This document shows, one piece after another, positions 1 to 7,380 of a stretch of 41,391 nt of DNA. Numbering within the stretch: the first letter of the stretch is position 1; each line of letters starts with the position of its first letter. Source of the DNA: Synergistaceae bacterium (GTDB lineage: Bacteria; Synergistota; Synergistia; Synergistales; Aminobacteriaceae). The notes below the pieces were generated by a model. The model was given only the letters and a program-made list of their open reading frames with translations. It did no database searches and had not been told where the DNA came from. The DNA lies in NCBI GenBank assembly GCA_017443945.1, contig JAFSXS010000020.1, positions 1 through 41,391 of the forward strand, written 5' to 3'. A program made the position numbers and the translations under genes.

Positions 1-1194
1 ATCTCGACCGACCCTCCCTATTATGACAATATCGGCTATGCTGATCTATCGGACTATTTTTATATATGGCTGCGAAAGAATCTGCGTAAAGTTTACCCCG
101 ATTTATTTGCAGTTATGACGACTCCCAAGAATGAAGAATTAATTGCGACTCCCTACAGACATGATAATAAGGACGAGGCAAAAAATTTTTTCGAGTCTGG
201 AATGCTTGAGGCCTGCAAAAAAATTTATCTCTATGCAAGCGATGATTACCCTGTTACGATTTATTACGCTTATAAGCAGAAAGATTCTGACTCGCCGTCT
301 TCAGCATGGGAGACGATGTTATCAGCAATAATTAACGCCGGATTTGTCATAACTGGAACTTGGCCGATGAGAACGGAATTAGTATCAGCGTTGAAGAAAA
401 AAACAAGCTCTCTAGCATCGTCGATAGTGTTAGTGTGCCGCAAACGTCCAGAAAACGCGCATTCAATCAGCCGCCGTGAATTTATGAGAGAGTTGCACAA
501 AGAGTTAGAGTCGGCGTTAAAGACTCTTCAAGCAAGCAGCATAGCACCAGTAGACATGACTCAATCAGCGATAGGGCCGGGAATGGCTGTATATTCGCGA
601 TATTCGAGTGTGTTAGAGTCAGACGGCAAAGCAATAACGATTCGGGAAGCCCTGCAAATAATCAATGATGAACGCGATAAAATTTTACATCCCGATAATA
701 TAAATTTGGACGCAGAGTCGAAATTCTGCATAGAGCTTTACACTATGAAGGGCTTTGACACGATTTCATACGGTGAGGCAGATACTTTGTCGCGCGCAAA
801 AAATGTAACAGTTGACTCGCTTGTGAAAAAGGGCGTTTTGTTTGCCAGCGGAGGTAAAGTACATTTAACGGATCGCGAAAAATTGCCGTCAAACGCAGAT
901 TTAAATATCACTTGGGCATTGACTCAGAAATTGACTCATGCGATGTCTACGGGCGGAAATGAAGAATGCGCGAACATTATAAAAAATTTGGGCAGTGCAG
1001 AACGTGCGAAAGATTTAGCGTACAGACTCTATAATATCGCCGAACACAGAAAATGGAATCAGGAGTCATACGCGTATAATGCTCTTGTTTCGTCGTGGCC
1101 GGAGATAGTGAAGAAAGCTGCAAAACTTAACGAGAAATCGCCATTTGTGCAGAAAGAAATTAATTTTCAGGAGGGCGAACAAGTAAATGAATAA
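1..1194 (+). CDS. DUF1156-type adenine-specific DNA methylase, C-terminal part (5' end outside window)
   Basis: The reading frame is open from base 1, so the true start lies left of the window; the ATG at 115 is internal. The first visible residues hold a DPPYYDNIGYADLSDYFY segment, which contains the catalytic DPPY motif IV of amino-methyltransferases in the form typical of the DUF1156/COG1743 methylases. These are large proteins, often around 900 residues, so roughly the last 40 percent is seen here (397 codons). The remainder is a helical C-terminal region I cannot assign further. The stop overlaps the start of the DUF499 ATPase by 8 bases, indicating one transcript and probable translational coupling. 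Family knowledge: such methylases sit beside DUF499 ATPases and helicases in predicted phage-defence loci. The target sequence cannot be read from this fragment. Confidence 0.82.
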   Translation: MSTDPPYYDNIGYADLSDYFYIWLRKNLRKVYPDLFAVMTTPKNEELIATPYRHDNKDEAKNFFESGMLEACKKIYLYASDDYPVTIYYAYKQKDSDSPSSAWETMLSAIINAGFVITGTWPMRTELVSALKKKTSSLASSIVLVCRKRPENAHSISRREFMRELHKELESALKTLQASSIAPVDMTQSAIGPGMAVYSRYSSVLESDGKAITIREALQIINDERDKILHPDNINLDAESKFCIELYTMKGFDTISYGEADTLSRAKNVTVDSLVKKGVLFASGGKVHLTDREKLPSNADLNITWALTQKLTHAMSTGGNEECANIIKNLGSAERAKDLAYRLYNIAEHRKWNQESYAYNALVSSWPEIVKKAAKLNEKSPFVQKEINFQEGEQVNE

Positions 1195-3946
1195 CTTAAC
1201 GAGCTGGAGAGAAATAATAACGCCTCATGATGATGTAATGAAGGGAGTCTACAAGAATTCAGATTTTGCGATAGATCTTGCACAGTCAACGAGCGGAGAA
1301 GGCCGGGACGAGTATTCAAACCCGAACGAATTTTTTTCGCGCACATATTTAACGTCAGGTATGAAGGGTTTATTACTTCAGGCAGCAAAGCGGGTAACAA
1401 ATCAGGACGGCGACCCAGTAATGCAGATAAAAACGGCGTTCGGCGGAGGAAAGACTCACAGTATGCTTGCATTGTATCATTTTATGCGTTCAGGAAATAA
1501 TATAAAGTCTGTGCGTGAGATTCTTGATGAGGCGAAAATTTCTGCATTGCCTCGTGTAAATATTGCTGTTCTTGTTGGTACTGCATTAAATGTGTCTGAG
1601 GCGAGAGTCTCAAAAGTTTTCCCTGACATAAAGATAAATACTTTCTGGGGAGAAATGGCGGCACAGCTTGCGGAGTCTTCCGGTGATAAGACAATTTTTG
1701 AGCGCGTCAGAAAAAATGATGAAGATGGTACATCGCCGGGATCACAAGTTTTGCGTGAAATATTTGACTCTTGCGGGCCGTGTTTAATCTTGATGGATGA
1801 GATAGTAGCGTATGGGCGTAAATTGAATGACAGAAAATTATCTGCTGGTACGTTCGGAAATTTTATAACGTTCATTCAGGAATTAACAGAAGCGGCCAGA
1901 ACGAGCAAAAATAGTTTAATAGCTGCGTCAATACCTGAGTCAGATATGGAAGTTGCCGACTCTCAGGGAAAAGAAATTTGCAGGACGATAGAAAAATTTT
2001 TTGGCAGAATTGAGACGATTTATAATCCTGTAGAACCCCGCGAAGGTTTTGAGGTTGTGAGACGGCGATTATTCAAGGAGTGTGCGAATCCGGAAGCAAG
2101 AGACATAACGGCGGACTCATTCAGCAAATTTTACCGTTACAACAAGAAAGATTTTCCCTTTGAGGCCAGCGAATTATCATATAAGGACAGAATAATATCA
2201 TGCTATCCGATTCACCCTGAAATTTTTGACAGGTTATATAAAGAGTGGTCGACGCTTGAAAATTTTCAGAGGACTCGAGGCGTTCTGCGTTTTATGGCGA
2301 GTGTGATATATAATTTATGGGACAAGAGCGACTCTAACGCTTTAATAATGCCCGGTTCGATAGATTTCAGCGAGCAGAATATCAGGACGAATCTAATAAA
2401 ATCTTTGTCATCACAGGACACTTGGAGCGCAATAATAGATAATGAAGTTGACGGCCTTGACTCGATTCCCCGCAAAAACGATAGAGAAATTACACGTTAC
2501 GGCAAAGATCACGCGTCAATAAAGATAGCTCGTGCAATCATGTTAGGGAGTGCGCCTTCAAGCCCATCACAGCAGAAAACAAAAAGAGGGATAGACTCGG
2601 CGAGCATAAGACTCGGAGTGATTCAGCCCGGCGAAAATATTTCTGTCTATAATGACGCATTAAACACGTTAAGGGATTCACTTGCATACTTATATTCTGA
2701 CTCTGACGGAAATAATTTCTGGTACGACACGAGGCCGACCCTCCGCAAAACTGTAGACGAGAGAGCCTCACAAGTTGATGATTTGAAGATTGACTCTGAA
2801 ATAATTAAACGTTTGGGAAAAATGAATCGCGGTCAAATTTTTTCAGGTGTTCACGTCTGCCCGGACAGTGCATTTGATGTAACAGATGAACAGAGAGCGA
2901 GACTCGTTATATTGCCGCCTTCAAAATCTTATAACGGCCGTGATGATGATATTGCTAAAAAGTTTTGTCTAGAGATAATGAATGACTGCGGGAGATCGCC
3001 GAGAATGCACAAAAATATGTTAGTTTTTCTTGCTCCTGACTCTGAAAACTTAGAGGGCTTGAGGAAGATTGCGAGATTTTACATTGCGTGGCGTTCGATA
3101 AGTGATGACAGGGAAATTTTGAATCTTGATTCGCGTCAAATACGGGAGACTCAGGCGAATATAAAGCGTTATGACGATGAAATTATGAATAAATTATGCT
3201 CGGTTTGGATATGGCTGTTAGTGCCAAGTCTTGAAAATGGCCAAGATCTGAAGAATTTAAATTTTGAGCGGTACAGGATCAGCAATGACGGCAGCAATTT
3301 AATCGAGCGCACAGAGTCAGCGATAAAAGACTATGATTTAATTTATACGAGCTGGGCACCTGAAAATCTCAGATTCGAACTTGATAAATTATTATGGGAC
3401 GGAAAGAATGATATTTGCGTAAAAACTTTATGGGACTGTTTGACTCAATATTGTTACTTGCCGAAACTCGCGAAATACAGCGTGCTTGAGACTGCGATAA
3501 AAAGGGGTTTAGAGTCTGATAAATATTTTGCGCTTGCTGACTCGAAAGATTCTGACGGTAAATATATAAACTTTAGATATAATTTTTCGTGTGAGTCAGT
3601 GAATAAAGAGTCATATCTTGTGAAGCCTGAATTTATCCCGAAGCCTGAAGAATCAAAGCCGCAAGACTCGACCAAGCCCGAACAAGAAAAAATTACGACT
3701 CCTGAACCTGAACACAAGACGAGAGAATTTTATTTGACAGCGAAATTGGATCCTTCGAGATTTGCGCGCGATTTTGACAAAATAAAAGATGAGATAATAC
3801 CGCATTTAATGACTGGCGGTAGTCTTGAAATTTCTGTAAATATAGATTTTGTTGCTTCCGATGAAATATCAGGGAATATACAGCATATATTAAGCGAAAA
3901 TTGCAAAGCATTGGGCCATGAAAATTTTAGATTTGTTAAGGAGTAA
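1187..3946 (+). CDS. DUF499-family P-loop ATPase, partner of the DNA methylase
   Basis: A 919-residue protein beginning MNNLTSWREI. It has a Walker A-like AFGGGKTHSM at residues 84-93 and a Walker B-like CLILMDEIVAY near residue 200, matching the DUF499/COG1483 family of large ATPases related in general layout to BREX BrxC/PglY. Near the C-terminus is a Pro/Glu/Lys-rich linker (around residues 825-850) followed by a small compact domain. The ATG overlaps the methylase stop by 8 bases, and a GGAGGG element lies 12 bases upstream. Inference: the pair forms the ATPase and methylation arms of a restriction-like defence module, similar to helicase-methylase-ATPase loci. No helicase or nuclease follows downstream, so those parts, if present, are left of the window. 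The family assignment is firm; the defence role is inferred from context. Confidence 0.82.
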   Translation: MNNLTSWREIITPHDDVMKGVYKNSDFAIDLAQSTSGEGRDEYSNPNEFFSRTYLTSGMKGLLLQAAKRVTNQDGDPVMQIKTAFGGGKTHSMLALYHFMRSGNNIKSVREILDEAKISALPRVNIAVLVGTALNVSEARVSKVFPDIKINTFWGEMAAQLAESSGDKTIFERVRKNDEDGTSPGSQVLREIFDSCGPCLILMDEIVAYGRKLNDRKLSAGTFGNFITFIQELTEAARTSKNSLIAASIPESDMEVADSQGKEICRTIEKFFGRIETIYNPVEPREGFEVVRRRLFKECANPEARDITADSFSKFYRYNKKDFPFEASELSYKDRIISCYPIHPEIFDRLYKEWSTLENFQRTRGVLRFMASVIYNLWDKSDSNALIMPGSIDFSEQNIRTNLIKSLSSQDTWSAIIDNEVDGLDSIPRKNDREITRYGKDHASIKIARAIMLGSAPSSPSQQKTKRGIDSASIRLGVIQPGENISVYNDALNTLRDSLAYLYSDSDGNNFWYDTRPTLRKTVDERASQVDDLKIDSEIIKRLGKMNRGQIFSGVHVCPDSAFDVTDEQRARLVILPPSKSYNGRDDDIAKKFCLEIMNDCGRSPRMHKNMLVFLAPDSENLEGLRKIARFYIAWRSISDDREILNLDSRQIRETQANIKRYDDEIMNKLCSVWIWLLVPSLENGQDLKNLNFERYRISNDGSNLIERTESAIKDYDLIYTSWAPENLRFELDKLLWDGKNDICVKTLWDCLTQYCYLPKLAKYSVLETAIKRGLESDKYFALADSKDSDGKYINFRYNFSCESVNKESYLVKPEFIPKPEESKPQDSTKPEQEKITTPEPEHKTREFYLTAKLDPSRFARDFDKIKDEIIPHLMTGGSLEISVNIDFVASDEISGNIQHILSENCKALGHENFRFVKE

Positions 3947-3950
3947 ACGC

Positions 3951-4114
3951 GATAAAAGGTTTTCGCCTTTGACGCTGCTTGTACGCCATTAATGACGATA
4001 AAAAAATTTTGTGATTCATGCAAGGGGGACCCCCTAACGCCCGTCCCCCTTACCCCCTCCCCGCCCAGGAAGACGCGCCATTAATAGCGATAAAAAGGTT
4101 TTGCATTTATAGAG
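3951..4114 (+). repeat. Intergenic island: two direct repeat copies flanking a GC-rich core
   Basis: Downstream of the DUF499 gene, a short motif AAAAGGTTTT(C)GCCTTTGA (3953-3971) recurs as AAAAAGGTTTTGCATTTATA (4092-4111). A longer direct repeat, CGCCATTAATGACGATAAAA (3984-4003) against CGCCATTAATAGCGATAAAA (4076-4095), flanks the GC-rich core at 4022-4066. The AAAAAGGTTTT motif also occurs at 7253-7282 (reverse strand) and 29254-29284. This looks like a small non-coding dispersed element. There is no ORF in it. Confidence 0.6.
4022..4066. other. GC-rich hairpin overlapping a minus-strand G-quadruplex motif
   Basis: AAGGGGGAC (4022-4030) can pair with GTCCCCCTT (4043-4051), a 9-bp stem with a 12-base loop. 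The C-tracts at 4045-4049, 4053-4057, 4059-4062 and 4064-4066 give four G-runs on the minus strand with loops of 3, 1 and 1 bases, a canonical G4 pattern. The hairpin lacks a following T-run, so it is not a classical terminator for the + strand genes. It stands out strongly against the AT-rich surroundings. Confidence 0.55.
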
Positions 4115-4125
4115 TCATGATATTA

Positions 4126-4134
4126 TGCTATAAT
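4126..4134 (+). promoter_or_regulatory. Extended -10 promoter of the alcohol dehydrogenase gene
   Basis: TGCTATAAT is a perfect extended -10 (TGn plus TATAAT). There is no good -35 at 17 bases, which is usual for extended -10 promoters. Transcription from here would give a leader of about 65 bases before the GTG at 4206, with GAAGGGAGA as the ribosome binding site. Confidence 0.6.
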
Positions 4135-4205
4135 TCAAAAAGTTTTATACAATAAACAATCATCAATTACAGCAAATTATAGAATCAACGAAGGGAGATT
4201 TTAGC

Positions 4206-5261
4206 GTGAAAGGTTACGCAATGTTAAAAATCGGTGAAGCCGGATGGATCGAGAAAGATCGTCCTGCGTGCGGCCCTCTTGATGCAATCGTGAAGCCCCT
4301 TGCATTATCACCCTGCACAAGCGATGTACACACAGTCTGGGAAGGCGCAATCGGAGACCGTCATAATATGATTCTCGGTCATGAAGGCTGCGGAGTCGTT
4401 GATGAAGTCGGCGCACTCGTCAAAGATTTCAAGAAGGGCGATAGAGTCATGGTCGCTGCAATTACACCTGACTGGGGATCACTTGAAGCGCAGGCAGGAT
4501 ACGGCCAGCACTCCGGCGGAATGTTAGCGGGCTGGAAATTTTCAAACTTTAAAGACGGTGTTTTCGGCGAATATTTCCATGTCAACGAGGCAGACTCGAA
4601 CTTAGCACACCTCCCCGACTCAATTTCTCCTGAAGAAGCATGTATGTTATCTGATATGGTGCCTACAGGATTTCACGGCGTAGAACTTGCACAGGTAGAA
4701 TTTGGCGACACAGTTTTAGTAATCGGAATAGGGCCGGTCGGATTAATGGCAGTCGCGGGCGCAAACCTTCACGGAGCAAGCAGAATTATTTGTGTAGGAA
4801 CGCGCAAAGTTTGCAGAGATGCAGCAGCTTTCTACGGTGCAACAGATTTTATCGGCTACAAGGACGGCAGCATTGACGAACAAGTTTTAAAGCTCACTGA
4901 CGGCAAGGGCGTTGACAAAGTTGTCATTGCAGGCGGCGGCGTTGAGACATTCGAACCCGCTATTAAATGCCTTAAACCGGGCGGAAGAATCGGAAATGTA
5001 AACTATCTCGGCAGCGGAACATATGTAACAATCCCGAGAGCTGAATGGGGCTGCGGAATGTCAAATAAAGTTATTGCAGGCGGACTCATGCCCGGCGGAA
5101 GATTGAGACTCGAAAAGTTAAGCAGTCTCGTTGCTTGCGGAAAATTGAACGTCAAGAAATTAATTACTCACCCGTTCAAAGGCTTTGAGCACGTCGAAGA
5201 TGCTTTAATGCTCATGAAGAATAAGCCGGCAGATCTCATTAAACCGGTTGTCGTGCTTTAA
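4206..5261 (+). CDS. adh: Zinc-dependent secondary-alcohol dehydrogenase, NADP-type
   Basis: A 351-residue medium-chain dehydrogenase very like the Thermoanaerobacter/Clostridium beijerinckii secondary-alcohol dehydrogenases, which interconvert 2-propanol or 2-butanol and the ketone. The catalytic zinc ligands of that family are present at the same positions: C37, H59, E60 and D150. The Rossmann motif is GIGPVGLMAVAGA. After it comes GTRKVC, with R200 kept and T199 where TbADH has Ser, and Y218 in FIGYKDG; R200 and Y218 are NADP-phosphate contacts in the family, so NADP preference is likely. The structural-zinc cysteine cluster of horse-liver-type enzymes is absent, as expected. Start is GTG after AGGGAGA. 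The gene has its own promoter and a terminator at 5281-5312, so it is monocistronic. Probable role: disposing of reducing equivalents during fermentation. Confidence 0.9.
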   Translation: MKGYAMLKIGEAGWIEKDRPACGPLDAIVKPLALSPCTSDVHTVWEGAIGDRHNMILGHEGCGVVDEVGALVKDFKKGDRVMVAAITPDWGSLEAQAGYGQHSGGMLAGWKFSNFKDGVFGEYFHVNEADSNLAHLPDSISPEEACMLSDMVPTGFHGVELAQVEFGDTVLVIGIGPVGLMAVAGANLHGASRIICVGTRKVCRDAAAFYGATDFIGYKDGSIDEQVLKLTDGKGVDKVVIAGGGVETFEPAIKCLKPGGRIGNVNYLGSGTYVTIPRAEWGCGMSNKVIAGGLMPGGRLRLEKLSSLVACGKLNVKKLITHPFKGFEHVEDALMLMKNKPADLIKPVVVL

Positions 5262-5280
5262 TATTTAAAAATTTTGTGAG

Positions 5281-5312
5281 ACGCTCTGTAGAAAATTGCA
5301 GGGCGTTTATTT
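5281..5312 (+). terminator. Rho-independent terminator after the alcohol dehydrogenase
   Basis: ACGCTCTG (5281-5288) pairs with CAGGGCGT (5299-5306), 8 pairs including one G-U, with a 10-base loop, followed by TTATTTATTTA. It ends only about 8-14 bases before the ATG of the next gene at 5320. Confidence 0.75.
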
Positions 5313-5319
5313 ATTTATC

Positions 5320-6237
5320 ATGCAGGTACTAATTATAAGTGGCTTTCTCGGAGCAGGTAAAACAAGTTTCATCAAGGCCATGACACGCGCGACGGGCCGT
5401 CAATTTGTCGTGGTGGAAAACGAATTTGGAAATTCAAACGTTGACAGCAAATTATTGAATCAGGACGCAATGAAAATTTATGAGCTTACAGAAGGCTGTA
5501 TTTGCTGCTCGATGAATATGGATTTCTCGCTGTCTGTCATGACTATAGCAAACACTTTGAATCCTGATTATATAATTGTCGAACCGAGCGGAGTTGCAAT
5601 GCCTTCAAGGATTCTGGAGAGTCTGCGCAAAATTTCATATGAGAATATCGGCGTGCTTGCTCCTGTTGTGATAGTTGACTCGCAAAATTTCAGGGAAGAG
5701 AAAAATTTTTATCCCGAATACTTTAATGATCAGTTAGACTCTGCCGGAAATGTTGTATTATCGAAATCTGAAAGTTTATCACAAGACGGCTTCAACGAAA
5801 TTTATAACGAGCTTGCAATCAAAGACGGCGTAAATTTCCCGTTAGAGCATTACTCAAAGTGGCCGCGCGAAAAATGGTTTGAATTATTGACTCTCAAAGA
5901 CGGCAATAAAGCAATAAAATCATCCGTTAATCCCGAAGAAAGATTATCGAGTCTAGCACTGGCAAATATAAAAGTTTCATCACCCGACGAGCTTATATAC
6001 AAACTTGAAAATTTATTATCAGGCAGTTACGGCGATATTGTGAGGTCGAAAGGCTTTGCGGCGTGTAAAAATGGCGTGTTAAATTTCAGCGTCGTTAATA
6101 GAATCTATGAAGTAACAGAGTCAGCTATAAATAATAATTCTGATATTGTCGTAATCGGTGAAAATTTGAAAGTTGAAGCGATAAATAAACTTTTCGGTGG
6201 TTCAATCATAGACGAAGACGAAGAAACCGGGCATTAA
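5320..6237 (+). CDS. CobW/COG0523-type G3E GTPase, putative metal chaperone
   Basis: A 305-residue protein with Walker A GFLGAGKT (8-15) and the diagnostic GCICC motif (59-63), whose cysteines bind Zn or another transition metal in COG0523 proteins. A switch/Walker B-like IIVEPSG follows near residue 85. The family delivers metal to target enzymes or acts in B12 synthesis. No cobalamin genes are adjacent; the neighbouring Zn alcohol dehydrogenase is a possible but unproven client. I prefer the ATG at 5320, five residues before the Walker A glycines; a TTG at 5296 would add eight residues encoded by the terminator arm. No normal Shine-Dalgarno precedes 5320 because the upstream terminator hairpin occupies that space. 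The stop codon lies in the loop of the next terminator. Confidence 0.8.
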   Translation: MQVLIISGFLGAGKTSFIKAMTRATGRQFVVVENEFGNSNVDSKLLNQDAMKIYELTEGCICCSMNMDFSLSVMTIANTLNPDYIIVEPSGVAMPSRILESLRKISYENIGVLAPVVIVDSQNFREEKNFYPEYFNDQLDSAGNVVLSKSESLSQDGFNEIYNELAIKDGVNFPLEHYSKWPREKWFELLTLKDGNKAIKSSVNPEERLSSLALANIKVSSPDELIYKLENLLSGSYGDIVRSKGFAACKNGVLNFSVVNRIYEVTESAINNNSDIVVIGENLKVEAINKLFGGSIIDEDEETGH

Positions 6238-6249
6238 ACCCGGCTTTTA
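6227..6249. terminator. Bidirectional terminator between convergent cobW-like gene and fcl
   Basis: CCGGG (6227-6231) pairs with CCCGG (6239-6243) around a 7-base loop that contains the TAA of the CobW gene. CTTTT follows on the plus strand; the minus-strand flank GGTTTCTTC is also T-rich, so it can end fcl too. Confidence 0.6.
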
Positions 6250-7179
6250 CTCTCTATATTTGCGCTTGAAATCCTCATATGATAATTTAATTCCTTCGCG
6301 GAGACTCGTTTTATCGTGCCATCCCATAGAATGAGCTTTGCTGACATCCATTAATTTGCGCGGAGTCCCGTTCGGCTTTGAAGTGTCCCATAAAATTTTG
6401 CCGTTGTAGCCGATAATTTCTGCTGTTAAGTGCGTTAAATCCTTGATAGAAATTTCTTTGCCGCTTCCTGCGTTTACTGTCTCATCGCCTGAATAATTAT
6501 TCATGAGAAACACGCACAATTCGGCCAAGTCATCAACAAATAGAAATTCTCTTAACGGGCTGCCGTCGCCCCAGCATGTAACTTCAGGGAGATTATTAAT
6601 TTTTGCTTCATGGAATCTGCGAATCAAAGCCGGCAAAACATGACTGTGTTCAGGGTGATAATTATCGTTTATTCCGTACAAGTTGCAGGGCATTACGGAA
6701 ATATAATCGGTGTGATATTGTTTGTTGAGAAATTCACAATATTTTAGCCCGGAAATTTTTGCGAGTGCATATGCTTCGTTAGTCTTCTCAAGTGAGCCGG
6801 TTAATAAATATTCTTCCTTGATGGGCTGAGGCGCGAGTCTCGGATAAATGCAGGAAGATCCAAGAAATTCAAGTTTTTTGCAGCCATTTTTCCACGCGGA
6901 ATTAATAACGTTCATCTCAAGAATCATATTTATATACATGAAGTCAGCGAGTGCCGCCGAATTTGCACCTATTCCGCCTACTTTGGCAGCAGCTAAGAAA
7001 ACATATTCAGGCTTCTCGTCAGCAAAAAATTTTTCTACTTCTGATTGACGCGTTAAATCTAATTCCGAATGTGTGCGCGTAATAATATTTGTATAGCCCT
7101 GCTTTGTGAGTTCGCGCAAAATTGCAGAACCTACCATGCCTCTATGGCCTGCTACATAAATTTTTGAGTCCTTAAGCAT
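6247..7179 (-). CDS. fcl: GDP-L-fucose synthase (GDP-4-keto-6-deoxymannose epimerase-reductase)
   Basis: A short-chain dehydrogenase/reductase of about 310 residues that converts GDP-4-keto-6-deoxy-D-mannose to GDP-L-fucose with NADPH. Visible motifs: cofactor loop GHRGMVG near the N-terminus, AAAKVGGI, the active-site serine segment LGSSCIYP, the catalytic YALAK tyrosine-lysine pair, and HSHVLPAL carrying the family's active-site histidine. These are the signature features of Fcl. I prefer ATG at 7179, giving MLKDSKIYVAGHRG as in characterised Fcl; a GTG at 7191 is almost inside the AGGAG site. GDP-mannose 4,6-dehydratase (gmd), normally the preceding enzyme, is not in the window. It points to fucose in surface polysaccharide, consistent with the glycosyltransferase and UGM-like genes further along. 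Confidence 0.9.
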   Translation of the reverse strand: MLKDSKIYVAGHRGMVGSAILRELTKQGYTNIITRTHSELDLTRQSEVEKFFADEKPEYVFLAAAKVGGIGANSAALADFMYINMILEMNVINSAWKNGCKKLEFLGSSCIYPRLAPQPIKEEYLLTGSLEKTNEAYALAKISGLKYCEFLNKQYHTDYISVMPCNLYGINDNYHPEHSHVLPALIRRFHEAKINNLPEVTCWGDGSPLREFLFVDDLAELCVFLMNNYSGDETVNAGSGKEISIKDLTHLTAEIIGYNGKILWDTSKPNGTPRKLMDVSKAHSMGWHDKTSLREGIKLSYEDFKRKYRE

Positions 7180-7252
7180 AAAACTTTTCACGCTCCTATA
7201 ATCTAATCAATTTATAAGCAACATAATATAGCGAAAACACTTTAAAATCTAT

Positions 7253-7282
7253 ACAAGCAAAGTCAAAAGCTAAAACCTTTTT
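7253..7282 (-). repeat. Dispersed intergenic motif, reverse-oriented copy
   Basis: Read on the minus strand it gives AAAAAGGTTTTAGCTTTTGA followed by CTTTGCTTGT. It matches 3952-3981 at roughly 26 of 30 positions by eye. Confidence 0.55.
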
Positions 7283-7326
7283 GCACGTCTACAGTTAAGG
7301 GTATTCCACGCACGGGCCGAGTAGTT

Positions 7327-7341
7327 CCCACCCGCCCACCC
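7327..7341 (-). other. G-quadruplex motif downstream of the RiPP operon
   Basis: The plus strand reads CCCACCCGCCCACCC, so the minus strand reads GGGTGGGCGGGTGGG: four G3 runs with single-base loops, the most stable class of intramolecular G4. It lies 40 bases past the stop codon of the last gene of the minus-strand peptide operon, so it would be in that transcript's 3' end. Confidence 0.7.
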
Positions 7342-7380
7342 GTTTAAAGTGTATTCCCCGCGATGAAAGAGTGAATATCG

